From the NCBI RefSeq assembly GCF_000411975.1, contig NZ_ASXG01000073.1:1-64000 (forward strand): a stretch of DNA of 64,000 nucleotides, in the 5' to 3' direction. This document shows positions 15,775 through 27,200 of this stretch, one piece after another (positions within the stretch are counted from its first letter, which is position 1; every line of letters begins with the position of its first letter). Below the pieces are notes generated by a model. It saw only the letters and a program-made list of their open reading frames with translations. It did no database searches and had not been told where the DNA came from. The stretch is from Amycolatopsis orientalis DSM 43388. GTDB taxonomy: Bacteria > Actinomycetota > Actinomycetes > Mycobacteriales > Pseudonocardiaceae. A program made the position numbers and the translations under genes.

Positions 15775-16842
15775 TTGACCAAGCCGATCGGCGTCGGAAT
15801 CGTCGGCGCGAACCCGGGCCGGGGCTGGGCGGTGCGGGCGCACCTTCCCGCCATCGCCGCGTCGCCCGAGTTCTCGCTCGCCGCCGTCGCGACCACGCGC
15901 AGCAGCAGCTCCGAAGCGGCACGCGCCCGCTTTGGAGCACAACACGCCTTCACGGACGTCCGGAGTCTCGCCGAGCATCCGGACGTGGACCTGGTGGTCG
16001 TCACGGTGAAGGTGCCCGCGCATGCCGAGCTGGTGACCGCGGCGCTGGAGGCGGGCAAGCACGTCTACTGCGAGTGGCCATTGGCGACGACCGCGGAGGA
16101 AGCCGCCGCGCTGGCGGACGCGGGGGAGCGGGCCGGGATGCACACGGCGGTGGGTCTGCAGGCGCGGTTCTCGCCGACCGTCCGCCGGGCCCGCTCGATG
16201 ATCGCCGCCGGGGAGATCGGAACCGTGCAGTCCGCGACCGTCTACAGCTCGCGCAGCAAGGGAAACACCCGCGACGTCCCTGGCTGGACGGCCTACACCT
16301 ACGACCGCGGCACCGGGGTCGGGCTGGTCGAGGTCCTCGGCGGGCACGCGCTCGATCTGGTGCAGCACCTGCTCGGTCCGGTCCGGGAATTGACCGCGCG
16401 GACCTCGATCCGGTACGGCTCTCATCAGGTCGCTGAAACAGGGGAGCGGATCGACGTCACCGCGCCGGATCACTTCCTGGCGCACGCCGAACTCGACGGT
16501 GGGGCAGTGGTGTCGGTCCATCTGCACGACGGGGAAGCGGTGCTGCCCCGGACTCGGATCGAGATCGCGGGCACGGAAGGAAGTCTCACGCTGACTTCCG
16601 CGCCGGAGACCGATCCCTGGGCGGCGCAACTGCAGATCGGCCGGCTGGACCTTCGCCGGTCGCGGCCCGGAAGTCCGGAGTGGACGGTGGTTCCAGTGAG
16701 CGATCCGAGTGCCCTGCCGGTTCAGGCGGCGAATGTGGGCCGGCTTTACGAGCAGCTGGCCGCGGACCTTCGCGACGGGGCCCACACGGTGCCCGACTTC
16801 GCCGTCGCCAGCCGGCTGCATGAGCTGCTTTCAACTGTATAA
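15775..16842 (+). CDS. Gfo/Idh/MocA-family protein, Gal80-like variant
   Basis: The 355-residue protein starts at TTG 15775 behind GGAGGTG. The N-terminal Rossmann fold shows GIVGANPGRGW and the C-terminal domain follows the Gfo/Idh pattern. The usual EKP motif is CEWPLA (near residue 100), so the catalytic Lys is replaced by Trp. Gal80-type NAD(P)-binding proteins share this change, and the protein may be a non-canonical oxidoreductase or a sensor. Its stop codon lies inside copy 3 of the 17-bp repeat. Regulation by the divergent TetR is likely. Confidence 0.82.
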   Translation: MTKPIGVGIVGANPGRGWAVRAHLPAIAASPEFSLAAVATTRSSSSEAARARFGAQHAFTDVRSLAEHPDVDLVVVTVKVPAHAELVTAALEAGKHVYCEWPLATTAEEAAALADAGERAGMHTAVGLQARFSPTVRRARSMIAAGEIGTVQSATVYSSRSKGNTRDVPGWTAYTYDRGTGVGLVEVLGGHALDLVQHLLGPVRELTARTSIRYGSHQVAETGERIDVTAPDHFLAHAELDGGAVVSVHLHDGEAVLPRTRIEIAGTEGSLTLTSAPETDPWAAQLQIGRLDLRRSRPGSPEWTVVPVSDPSALPVQAANVGRLYEQLAADLRDGAHTVPDFAVASRLHELLSTV

Positions 16843-16855
16843 CGACCTATACGGC
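16836..16855 (+). repeat. 3'-end repeat, copy 3
   Basis: TGTATAACGACCTATACGGC is identical over 20 nt to copy 1. It overlaps the oxidoreductase stop codon (TAA at 16840-16842), so the gene's last codons are contributed by the repeat. Confidence 0.8.
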
Positions 16856-16940
16856 AGCCGGTTTGACAGATGCAAGCCACGTTCGGCTCCTAGCTGACCG
16901 CTAACCAACCCCAAAACAAGGCTAAAGACCCGAACAGCAG

Positions 16941-16972
16941 CGATGGCCGCCCCGAAACCGGGGCGGCCATCG
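16941..16972 (-). terminator. mdh terminator
   Basis: A perfect 14-bp stem (CGATGGCCGCCCCG and its complement) with an AAAC loop lies 13 nt past the mdh stop. It is palindromic and can serve both converging genes. Confidence 0.8.
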
Positions 16973-16985
16973 CGGACAACGAACC

Positions 16986-18378
<1,393 letters not shown>

Positions 18379-18855
18379 TCACGGGTCCGTTCGCGTCACA
18401 TTGTCTGCGAGCCGGGTGAGCAATGCCGCCAGGGTCGCTATTTCGTCGTCGGTGAACCCGCGCCGCATCCGCTTGTCGTGGGCGATCGCGGCGTCGGCGA
18501 GGCGGTGGAAGGTCTGCTCGCCGTAGTCGGTGAGTTCGACCTGGTGCACGCGCCGGTTTTCCGGGTCGCGGGTGCGGGTGAGCAGGCCCGCGGTCTCCAT
18601 GCCGTTGAGGTGGTGGGTGAGTGTCGCGCCCTGGATGCCGACGGCGTCGGCGAGTTCGCGCTGGCTGGCGTGCCGGCGCGTTTTGAGCGCGATGAGGATC
18701 TGCCAGACCGGCTGCGATCCGCCGACCTCGGCGAGAGCGCGGTCGAATGCCTGGCCCGCGGTCTTGGCGGTGCGGGCGAGGAGGACGCCGAGCGGCGGGG
18801 TGGCGGGTCGGGGCACGGGGAGGACGGTACCGCAGGATCGTCGAACTCTAATCAT
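18379..18855 (-). CDS. MarR-family transcriptional regulator
   Basis: The 158-residue protein has a winged helix-turn-helix: SQRELADAVGIQGATLTHHLNGMETAGLLTRTRDPENRR, split here as helix, recognition helix and wing. Flanking helices form the dimer domain. ATG 18855 was chosen; the longer ORF upstream reads through the divergent promoter. A GTG further in is a weaker alternative without a Shine-Dalgarno. It is divergent from the SnoaL-like gene, whose -35 element abuts this start codon, so repression of that gene is likely. Confidence 0.85.
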   Translation of the reverse strand: MIRVRRSCGTVLPVPRPATPPLGVLLARTAKTAGQAFDRALAEVGGSQPVWQILIALKTRRHASQRELADAVGIQGATLTHHLNGMETAGLLTRTRDPENRRVHQVELTDYGEQTFHRLADAAIAHDKRMRRGFTDDEIATLAALLTRLADNVTRTDP

Positions 18856-18884
18856 TTGACGTCGAACGGTTTGGTCTCTAACGT
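18856..18884 (+). promoter_or_regulatory. promoter of SnoaL-like gene with MarR-type palindrome
   Basis: TTGACG, a 17-nt spacer and TAACGT form a good -35/-10. The -35 sits in TTTGACGTCGAA, a near-palindrome suited to the adjacent MarR protein. Confidence 0.65.
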
Positions 18885-18919
18885 TTGTGGTGTCGCATGG
18901 ACTGGCACTGGAGGGAATC

Positions 18920-19306
18920 ATGAGTTCCACGGAGATCGCTGACTTGGGGAAACGCTGGGCTGCCGCGGAGGTCGCGGGCGACCTGGACACGCTGGGCGGC
19001 CTGGTCGCCGACGAGTTCCGGCTCGTCGGGCCGCTCGGTTTCGTGCTCGACCGGGAGCAGTGGTTGGACCGCTATCGGTCCGGCGCGCTCGTGACGGAGC
19101 GGCTCGACTGGCGCGACGTCGACGTGCGGGTGCGGGGCGACACGGCGATCGCGATCGGCGTGCACGAGCAGGAAGCGACGCATCAGGGCAAGCGCGTGGA
19201 CGGCACGTTCCGGGCGACGCACGTCCTCGTCCGCGGCGACGACGGCTGGCAGATCGCGGGGATGCACCTCAGCCCGATGGGTGCGCCGCCTGCGTTCGCC
19301 CGCTGA
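18920..19306 (+). CDS. SnoaL-like / NTF2-fold small protein
   Basis: The 128-residue protein starts at ATG 18920 behind GGAGGG. It has the NTF2/DUF4440 pattern: a helical hairpin (GDLDTLGGLVADEFRLVGP), then curved strands ending THVLVRGDDGWQIAGMHLS. Such proteins are small isomerases, hydrolases or ligand binders, and no catalytic role can be assigned. The divergent MarR regulator probably controls it. Confidence 0.8.
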   Translation: MSSTEIADLGKRWAAAEVAGDLDTLGGLVADEFRLVGPLGFVLDREQWLDRYRSGALVTERLDWRDVDVRVRGDTAIAIGVHEQEATHQGKRVDGTFRATHVLVRGDDGWQIAGMHLSPMGAPPAFAR

Positions 19307-19327
19307 ACCGGCGGCCCGCGACGCGGG

Positions 19328-21133
19328 TCAGGGTTTGCGCCACAGGTGGATGGTGGTTTCCGCAGACGAGGCGGAGGCGGTGGCGACGGTCCCGCGGTCC
19401 GGGCTGACGGCGAGCGAGGCGATTCCGGGCAGGCCCGCGCCCTGCTGTTTCCCGTCGAGGCCGACGACCGCGAGCCTGCCCGCCGAGAGCGCGAGAAGGT
19501 GCTGGTCGTCCAGCCCGGCAATGGCCATCGTGTACAGGGCGTCGCTGGGTTGCGCGTCGAACTGCGCTGGCGGCAGGAAAAAGCGCGGCCGGAGTTCCTT
19601 CCGGGTAGCGGCATCCCACTGTTGCACCTTGACTGGTTTGCGGGCGTCGCCGCCGGAGGTGGTGATCAGCGTCCGGCTGTCCGGGGTGAAAGAGAAGGAG
19701 CTGATCTGCTCGTCGTCGCCCCAGACGACGGGGCCGCCCATCGGCTTGAGCGAAGCCGCGTCCCACAGGGCGACCTGGCTGGTGTGGGCGGAGTGGCCGT
19801 CCCATTGGTAGACGGCGAGCGTGTGTCCGTCCGGGCTGAACTGCGAACCCCGGAAGGCGGCCGGCGTTTCGATGCTGCCGACGCGGGTACGGTCGGCGAC
19901 CCGCCACAGTTCCAGTCTGCGCGGGGAGGCCATCGGTACCACCGCGATGGTTCCGTCGGGGCTGAGCGTGGCCCAGGTGCTGTCGAAGTCGATGTCGTCG
20001 AGCACGAGGGGTGCGCCGATTTCCTGGCCGGTTCGCGGGTCCCAGGTTTGGGCCGTGAACTGCTTGGAGTCGATCCATGCGACCACCAAGGCGCTGCCGT
20101 CGGGGCGGAACGTCAGGCCGGCTGGGCGGGCCCGGGGGAAGGGGCCGAGGCGCGGGCCGGCCGGTTTGCGCGTGCCGACGTCGAGGACGTCGATGGTGAA
20201 GTCGGCGTTCAGGGTGGCGAGCAGGCGGCCGTCGTGGCTGAATTGAAGACCCTCCGGGTGCCCGTGGGCGACGAGGAATCCGGATTCGACGAGCGGCGGC
20301 TGCGGTGCGGGCGGCAGGGCGTCCGGCGCGGGAGAGTTCGGCCAGGCGAGCCAGGCGGCGAGTCCGGCGATCACGAGGGCGAGCGCGCCGATCAGGACCC
20401 GCCGACGCGAGATCGGGCTGCGTGGCGAGGCGGTTGGTGCGTCGGAGACCTGGTAGATCACCGGATCGGTCTGGTCCGGCGTTACCGGCTGGTTGTCGAG
20501 GAACTGGGCGGTTTCGGCGGTGTGTTCCGCGATGAGCTTGTCGACAGAGGGCGGCCACGGTGCCGCGGCTGGGCCGAGTGCTTCGACGAGTTCCGCGGCG
20601 GTGGGCCGGTCTGCCGGGTTTTCCGCGAGGCATCGGCGGAGTGCCTCGGGCAGCGAGGTCTCCCCGGCGAGAAGCGTGCCGAGCGCGAGCAGGTCGTCGG
20701 CCGGGGCAGTGCCGGTCGCGCGGGCGACGAGCCTTGCTCGACTGCTGGTGAGCCGGACGTGGGAGGCGTCCAGGTTGCCGTGAGCCACGCCGGCGCTGTG
20801 GAGCTGGGTCAAGTCGGCCGAGATTCCGGCGGCCAGTCGAAGCCTCGCCGGTTCGGGGAGCGGGGCGGACACCTCGTGCAGTGTGGGCCCGGGCTGGAAT
20901 TCCGAAGCACGCCACGGTGTGGACGCGTCCGGGTCGGCTTCGAGCACCGCGCTCAAGGCGGCGGTCTCGGCGCGGAATCCGGCGTTCTCGGCCGAGAGCG
21001 GGAGCGTGAGCGCGACCAGGCGGTCGCCGGGTCCGCTGCCGAGCAGCACCCGGGTCGTCTCGCCCCGGCTCAGTTCCGCGAGCACCCGGTACTGCCCGAT
21101 CCACAGCGGGTCGCCGACCGCGGGTCTTCTCAT
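19328..21133 (-). CDS. membrane pseudokinase fused to WD40-like beta-propeller
   Basis: The 601-residue protein starts at ATG 21133 behind GGAGG. Residues about 10-200 follow a Ser/Thr kinase outline, but the invariant Lys strand reads LVALTL, the HRD loop is AHGNLD (118-122) and no DFG is visible, so catalysis is unlikely. A single transmembrane helix lies at about 246-264 after SRRR. Residues about 280-601 form a propeller of WD40-like blades (GLQFSHDGRLLATLN, SFTPDSRTLITTSGG), predicted outside the membrane. It resembles actinobacterial kinase-WD40 receptors that have lost kinase chemistry. Ligand and partner are unknown. Confidence 0.8.
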   Translation of the reverse strand: MRRPAVGDPLWIGQYRVLAELSRGETTRVLLGSGPGDRLVALTLPLSAENAGFRAETAALSAVLEADPDASTPWRASEFQPGPTLHEVSAPLPEPARLRLAAGISADLTQLHSAGVAHGNLDASHVRLTSSRARLVARATGTAPADDLLALGTLLAGETSLPEALRRCLAENPADRPTAAELVEALGPAAAPWPPSVDKLIAEHTAETAQFLDNQPVTPDQTDPVIYQVSDAPTASPRSPISRRRVLIGALALVIAGLAAWLAWPNSPAPDALPPAPQPPLVESGFLVAHGHPEGLQFSHDGRLLATLNADFTIDVLDVGTRKPAGPRLGPFPRARPAGLTFRPDGSALVVAWIDSKQFTAQTWDPRTGQEIGAPLVLDDIDFDSTWATLSPDGTIAVVPMASPRRLELWRVADRTRVGSIETPAAFRGSQFSPDGHTLAVYQWDGHSAHTSQVALWDAASLKPMGGPVVWGDDEQISSFSFTPDSRTLITTSGGDARKPVKVQQWDAATRKELRPRFFLPPAQFDAQPSDALYTMAIAGLDDQHLLALSAGRLAVVGLDGKQQGAGLPGIASLAVSPDRGTVATASASSAETTIHLWRKP

Positions 21134-21260
21134 CAGCTGCCTCCCCAGTAGCTGTCCGAGAAGGAAGATCCTGCCAGGGGTGCGGCCGGAAAAGGTACGA
21201 GCGGGCAGAATCTCTCGTCGGCGCGGGCATCGCGGCGCCGGGCAGTGCTTGAATGCGATC

Positions 21261-22208
21261 ATGGTCGCACTTCGCCTGCTGGGCTCTTCCGAACTGTCCG
21301 TCTCCCCGTTGTGCCTCGGCGGGAACGTGTTCGGCTGGACGGCCGACGAACCGGCGTTGTTCGCGGTGCTGGACGCCTATGCCGAGGCGGGCGGCAACTT
21401 CCTCGACACGTCGGATTCGTACATGTACCACTTCCCGGGCAACGAAGCCGGGCAGTCCGAGCGCATCATCGGCAAGTGGCTCGCCGCGCGCGGGAACCGG
21501 GACGAGGTGGTCGTGGCCACGAAGGTCGGCGACCACCCGCGGTTCAAGGGGCTCGCGCCGGCGAACTTCAAGGCCGCGGCCGAGGAATCGTTGCGACGGC
21601 TGGGGATCGAGCGGATCGATCTGTGCTACACGCATTTCGACGACGAGTCGGTCCCGGTCGAGGACATCGTCGCCGCGCTGGACGAGCTGGTGCGGGAAGG
21701 CAAGGTGCGGGCGATCGGGGCGTCGAACATCAGCCCGCAGCGGCTGGCCGCGTCGCTGGAGTTCTCCGATCGAGAGGGGCTGGCTAAATACGTCGCGCTG
21801 CAGCCGAAGTACAACCTGGTCGAGCGGGAGTACGAGAGCGAGCGGCGGGGGATCGTGCAGCGGCACGGGCTGGCGTGCGTGCCGTATTTCGGTCTCGCCT
21901 CCGGGTTCCTGACCGGCAAGTACCGTCCTGGCCAGCAGGTGGACAGCATCCGCAACCTGCCCGGGCTCGCGGGCGGGTACGCGGACACCGAGCGCGGCGT
22001 GAAGGTGCTCGCGGCGCTGGAGGAGGTCGCGAAGGCGCGCGGTGCGGAGATGGCGACTGTCGCGCTGGCCTGGCTCGCGCAGCAGCCGACGGTGACCGCG
22101 CCGATCGCGTCCGCGCGCACCGTCGAGCAGGTGCCTGCGCTGGTCGCGCTGCACGACGTGGAGCTGAGCGACGACGAGCTGCGCGTACTCGACGCCGCGT
22201 CCGCGTAG
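21261..22208 (+). CDS. aldo/keto reductase
   Basis: The 315-residue AKR-fold protein begins at ATG 21261, matching the family N-terminus (LRLLGSSELSVSPLCLGGN). The tetrad residues are Asp49 and Tyr54 (LDTSDSY), Lys88 (ATK) and His125 (CYTHFDD). The C-terminus TAPIASARTVEQV is the cofactor-phosphate loop. It is a different subfamily from the AKR at 5142-6104. Substrate unknown. It is divergent from the pseudokinase and convergent with the FUSC gene, whose stop is 2 nt away. Confidence 0.9.
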   Translation: MVALRLLGSSELSVSPLCLGGNVFGWTADEPALFAVLDAYAEAGGNFLDTSDSYMYHFPGNEAGQSERIIGKWLAARGNRDEVVVATKVGDHPRFKGLAPANFKAAAEESLRRLGIERIDLCYTHFDDESVPVEDIVAALDELVREGKVRAIGASNISPQRLAASLEFSDREGLAKYVALQPKYNLVEREYESERRGIVQRHGLACVPYFGLASGFLTGKYRPGQQVDSIRNLPGLAGGYADTERGVKVLAALEEVAKARGAEMATVALAWLAQQPTVTAPIASARTVEQVPALVALHDVELSDDELRVLDAASA

Positions 22209-22209
22209 G

Positions 22210-24294
22210 TCAGCTGTGCCGCGGCGGGTCCTGCGCGCCGACGCCCAGCACGCGGCCGAGCGCGATGAGGCCCTCGTCGAGGTGGCTCAGGCTGGACAGC
22301 ACGGCGCGGGTCTCGGCCTCGTCGATCCGGTCGGCGACCGGCGTCCCGTCGTCGCGGACGAGTTTGCGCGTGCGCGTGCCCGGGTTGCTGACCGCCTCGT
22401 GCACGAGGTCGACGTTCGCGATGATCCGGCCGGCGAACTGGTCCAGCCGCTCGGATACCGGTCCGGCGAGCTGGCCGGGCTGGGCGCGGGCGGCCACGTG
22501 CCGGGCGCGGAAGGCGATGCCCTCCAACGTGGTCAGGACGTGCCAGCCGTAGTCGCGGCGGGCGCTGCGCAGGTTGATCGGGTGGGTGAGCGGTTCGATG
22601 GTCAGCCGCACCTGCTCGACCGCGCGGTCGAGGTCGCGGGACATCTCGATGATGTTCACGTTCTCGCGGCCGGACAGCAGCTTCGCGGCCGACTCCACGA
22701 ACTCGTGCAGTTCGTCGAGCGCGACCGCGATGTCGTCGAGCATCACCGCGCGCGTGCGGACCGGCAGCACCACGACGGCGGCGAGCAGGCCGCACGCCGC
22801 GCCGACCGCGGTCTCGGCGACCCGGATCCACAGCACCTCGATGCTGAACGTGCCGAGCAGGCTGTAGAGCAATCCCAGCATGCTGGTCACGAAAAAGGCC
22901 ATCAGGAACTGCGAAACCCGCGCGGTGTAGACCATGCCGAACACGCAGACCAGCAGCAGCGCGAGGATCGCCGGGGTGTTGCCGCTGACCAGGAGCGCCA
23001 GCGCGACGCCGCCGACGATGCCCAGCAGGGTCCCGCCGGTGCGGCGCATGCCCTTCACGAACCGCGCGCCCGCGCTGGACGTGCCGATGAACACGACGAA
23101 CACCGTCAGCACCGCCCAGTACCAGCGCTGCGGCGAGATCAGCTGCCCGGCCAGCACGGCGAGCCCGCCGCCGAGCACGGCCTGGATCGCGCCGCGCGTC
23201 TGGTTGTCGTAGGCGAACGCCTTGGTCGGTTCGTCTTCCTCGTCCTCTTCGGCCGGCAGCTCCGCTCCCGCCTGGCGGTTCGCGATCCGCTGCGCCCGGT
23301 CGTCCGCGACGGCCAGTTCGGCGATCGCGCGGCGGACCCCGTCGCCGGGGTGGGCGCGTTCGTCGATCCGGCTGCCTTCGACGAGCATCCGGCTGTACTC
23401 GCCGGTCTGGCTGATCAGGGGCAGGTCGCGCGGGTCGCGCTCCATCAGCGACCGGAACCGCGCCAGCCGGGCCACCAGATCGTCGGCGACGCCCTCGGGC
23501 AGCGGCCGCGAGCACGTCCGCCGGACGGTGATCACCAGCCACTGCACGGCCAGCTCCACCTCGATCACCCGGCGGCGCAGCTGGTCGGCGCGGCGGTCGT
23601 CGACCACGTCCGGGGCGTGGTCCTCGATCAGCAGGACCACCTCGTGCAGCCGCTCCACCGCGGTGCGGATCTGCCGGTTGCTGCGGTCCGAACCGCCGGA
23701 CGAGATGTAGGCCTCGCTGGCCCGCACCGCCGCGCCGAGCCGGGCCCGGAACGCCTGCCGGTAGCGGATCAGCTCGCTTTCGGCGTTGCGGCGCAGCAGA
23801 AGGAACCGCACGACCGCGTTCGCCGCGACGCCGATCGCCAGCGCGATCAGCAGATGCGGCACCTGCGCGAGGTGCGCTTGCAGGAACATCGGGAAGAAGA
23901 ACAGGAAGAACGCCATCGACCCGAGCGCGGTGCCGCGCGGGCCGAACCGCTGGACGTACACCGCGACGAAGATCAGCAGCACAAACACGACGCTGTCGAG
24001 CGGCGCGTAGGCGGAGCCGAAACAGGCGGCGGTAATCGACGCGGTCCCCACCACCAGGGCGAGGAGCAGTGTGACGGCCTGGCCGCCGCTGGTCGCGTCG
24101 TTGACGGTGAACGCGCTCATCATCGCCGCGATCGCCGCGACGAGCGTGGTGGTGAGCGGGAAATGCAGCGGCTGCAGCGCGAGGACCGCGAGCACGATGC
24201 CGAGCACCGCCGACGCGGCGAGCCGCAGCCGGACGAGACCGGGGTCGGCTGCCGCCAGCCGGTCCAGGAAGGCGTTGCGCACATCGGTGATCAT
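22210..24294 (-). CDS. FUSC-family membrane protein (aromatic-acid exporter-like)
   Basis: The 694-residue protein has two FUSC-type blocks of about six hydrophobic helices each (near 25-170 and 375-530), separated by soluble helical regions, with a soluble C-terminal domain. This is the AaeB/YccS arrangement. Such proteins are proposed to export aromatic acids or other organic anions. The ATG overlaps the stop of the GH92 gene upstream by 4 nt, so it is translated with it, although a functional link to mannan breakdown is not obvious. Confidence 0.83.
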   Translation of the reverse strand: MITDVRNAFLDRLAAADPGLVRLRLAASAVLGIVLAVLALQPLHFPLTTTLVAAIAAMMSAFTVNDATSGGQAVTLLLALVVGTASITAACFGSAYAPLDSVVFVLLIFVAVYVQRFGPRGTALGSMAFFLFFFPMFLQAHLAQVPHLLIALAIGVAANAVVRFLLLRRNAESELIRYRQAFRARLGAAVRASEAYISSGGSDRSNRQIRTAVERLHEVVLLIEDHAPDVVDDRRADQLRRRVIEVELAVQWLVITVRRTCSRPLPEGVADDLVARLARFRSLMERDPRDLPLISQTGEYSRMLVEGSRIDERAHPGDGVRRAIAELAVADDRAQRIANRQAGAELPAEEDEEDEPTKAFAYDNQTRGAIQAVLGGGLAVLAGQLISPQRWYWAVLTVFVVFIGTSSAGARFVKGMRRTGGTLLGIVGGVALALLVSGNTPAILALLLVCVFGMVYTARVSQFLMAFFVTSMLGLLYSLLGTFSIEVLWIRVAETAVGAACGLLAAVVVLPVRTRAVMLDDIAVALDELHEFVESAAKLLSGRENVNIIEMSRDLDRAVEQVRLTIEPLTHPINLRSARRDYGWHVLTTLEGIAFRARHVAARAQPGQLAGPVSERLDQFAGRIIANVDLVHEAVSNPGTRTRKLVRDDGTPVADRIDEAETRAVLSSLSHLDEGLIALGRVLGVGAQDPPRHS

Positions 24295-27200
24295 CGGGCC
24301 AGCAGCTCCCACTGGGCGAGGGCGACGCGCCGCCGGGTCGAGGCGCGGACCCGCAGCCGGTAGTGCCGGCAGGCGGCGGGTTCGGCGAGCACGAACGGCC
24401 GGGTCTGGCGCCGCCAGCGGAACACCTCGCCGGAGCGTTCGTCCAGGGTCCGCCACTGCCGGCCGTCGTCGGATCCCTCGAGCACCCAGTCCCGCGGATC
24501 GCCTTCGCGGCTGCCGGAGGTCAGCGTGTAGAGGACGACTTCACGCGGCTCGCCGTCGGCGGTGAAGGCGATGGTCGGCGTTGGCGTGCGGAAGACGGCT
24601 TGGGTGCGGCTGGTGTTGTCCGTCAGCGCGGCGATGCCGGTGCCGGCGAGGTCTTTCAGCGGCGCGGGGGCGACCGGGGTGACCGGTTGGGCGCCCCAGT
24701 CGCCGGGTTCGGCGCGGACGTCGAACTCCAGCACGGCGCCGCGGGCCAGGACCGCGTGCGCGAGCGTGGCCGAAGGGTGCGGTTCGCCGTCGACTGTCAG
24801 CCCGTGCACGTACGGCGTGTCGGTCGCGCTGTCGGCGGTCGCGGCGCGGGGTGCTCGGATCACCAGGTCCTTTCCGTTCTCGAGGTGCACGGTGGCGGAG
24901 CGGAACAGCGGCGCGCACATCGCGTACCGCGGGCTGCCGACGGTCAGCGGGTAGAGACCGAGGGCGGTGAAGACATACCAGGCCGACATTTCCCCGTTGT
25001 CCTCGTCCCCGGGGTAGCCCTGGCCGAGTTCGCCGCCGAGGTACAGCCGGCGCAGCACCTCGCGGACGGTCCGCTGGAGTTTCGCCTGCGCCCCGGCGAA
25101 CGCGTAGACGAACGGGATGTGGTGCGAGGGCTGGTTGGAATGCCCGTACTGGCCCATCCGCACGTCCCTGGCCTCGGTCATCTCGTGGATCCGGCCGCCG
25201 TGGCCGGTCTCCGGGAGCCGGAAGAACTCGTCGAGCTTCGCCTCGAGACCCGCCGGTCCGCCGTGCAGCGCGGCGAGACCGGGACCGTCGTGCGGCACGG
25301 AGAACGCCGTGTTCCAGGCGTTGGTCTCGACGTAATCCGGGCCCCACTCGGTCGGGTCGAATCCGGCGGCGGGACGCCGCCAGCCGCCGTCGAGGGTGCG
25401 GCCCTGGAAGAAGCCGATCCGCGCGTCGAAGTGGTGGGCGTAGTGCTGGGCGCGCTGGCGGAAGTAGACGGCGTTGTCGGCGAACCGGCGGGCTCGCGCG
25501 CCGCTGCTTTCCCGGGCGAGCGCGTCGGACAGGTTGGCGAGACCGAAGTCGTTGAGGCAGCCTTCGAGCGCCCAGGACAGGCCGCCGCGCGTCGAGGTCG
25601 GCGTGTAGCCGAGGAACGCGGACCGGTCGAGTCCCTTGCGGCCCACGCCCTTGCGCGGCGGCGTGACGGTGGCGTTCTTGAGCGCGGCGTCGTAGGCGGC
25701 CTCGACGTCGAAGTTCGTGACGCCCTTCAGGTACGCGTCGGCGAACGCGACGTCGGAGCTGGTGCCGGTCATCAGGTCGGCGTAGCCGGGGGAGGACCAG
25801 CGGGCGATCCAGCCGCCTTCGCGGTACTGCTGCACGAAACCGTCGATCATCCGGCCGCACTGGCGCGGCGCGAGCAGCGCGTACGCGGGCCATGCGGTGC
25901 GGTAGGTGTCCCAGAAGCCGTTGTTGACGTACAACTCGCCGTCCACGACTTTCGCGCCGGTGCGCCGCCGGGTGCTCGGCCGGAGACTCCGCACGACCGG
26001 GCTCGCGTGCCGGATGCCGCGCGGCGTGTTCTCGTGTGCGACGTTCGGGTACAGGAACAGCCGGTAGAGGCACGAGTAGAAGGTGGTCAGCTCGTCCTCG
26101 GACGCGCCCTCCAGTTCGACCCGGCCGAGCACCTCCTGCCAGCGTTCCCGCGCCCGCTGCCGGACCCGGTCGAACGTCGTGCCCGCCGGGATTTCCAGCG
26201 CCAGGTTGCGTTTCGCCTGTGCGAGGCTGATCAGCGACGTCGCGATCCGCAGCGTGACCTCGGGCGCGGCGAACTCCAGGCGCCCGGTCACCGTCCGCCA
26301 GAACGGCCGCCGGATCCGTCCGCCGCCGGACGGCCGCTGGTCCGCCTCGGCGTAGACGAACATCCGCCGCGCACCGGCCGACAGCCCGCTGCGCACCCAC
26401 GTGTGCCCGGTGACGATCCCGCGCTCGGCGTCGATCCGGACACCGCCGCGGTTGCGGGCGTTGTCGAACAGCACCCAGCCGCGGCCCGGCGGGAACGCGA
26501 ACCGGACCATCGCCGCGTGCTCGGCCGGCGCGACCTCGGCGGTGATCCCGCCGCGAAACCGGACGCGGTAATGGTGCGGCCGGTCGGTCTCGTCGTCGTG
26601 GCTGAACTCCAGCGAACGCCGCACGCGATCGGACTCGACCGGACCGGTGCCGGGCATCAGGTGGAAGGTGTGCCGGTCGCCCATCCACGGGCTCGGCTGG
26701 TGGCTGAGCCCGAACGCCTGCAGCCGCGGTTCGTTCCGGGCGTCGTTGTGCCGGTGGTAGGAGTAGAACCAGTTCAGCGCTCGCGCGTCGGTGACCGGGG
26801 TCCAGAAGTTGAACCCGTGCGGCACCGCGGTGGCCGGGAAGGTGTTGCCGCGCGAGAACTCGGCGCTGGAATGCGTGCCGCGAGTCGTCCGGACCCAGTC
26901 GACGGGGTCCTTGCGCTCCGGCGGATGCTCGGCGATCCGGACGTCGTCCAGCCAGCCCGTCCCGTCGCCGTCGAACGCGGTCACCAGCAGGATCTTCCGC
27001 ACCCGCCGTCCCTCGAACGCTTTCAGCGGACGGCGCACCAGGTTCCATTGGTCGACGTAGAGCGTCTCCGGATCCGGGGAGAACGCGGCGCGGCTACCGT
27101 CGGCGAACTCGACGTCGAGCGCGACGCGCGTGCTGCGGTAGCTCGGCAACGGACCGTCCGACGCCGGGAAGACCACATACGACAGTGCACTGTGGTCAGT

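Noticed and set aside
9992..16855. Integron attC sites as an explanation of the three repeats
   Set aside because: They lack RYYYAAC/GTTRRRY core sites and attC length, and no integron integrase is present.
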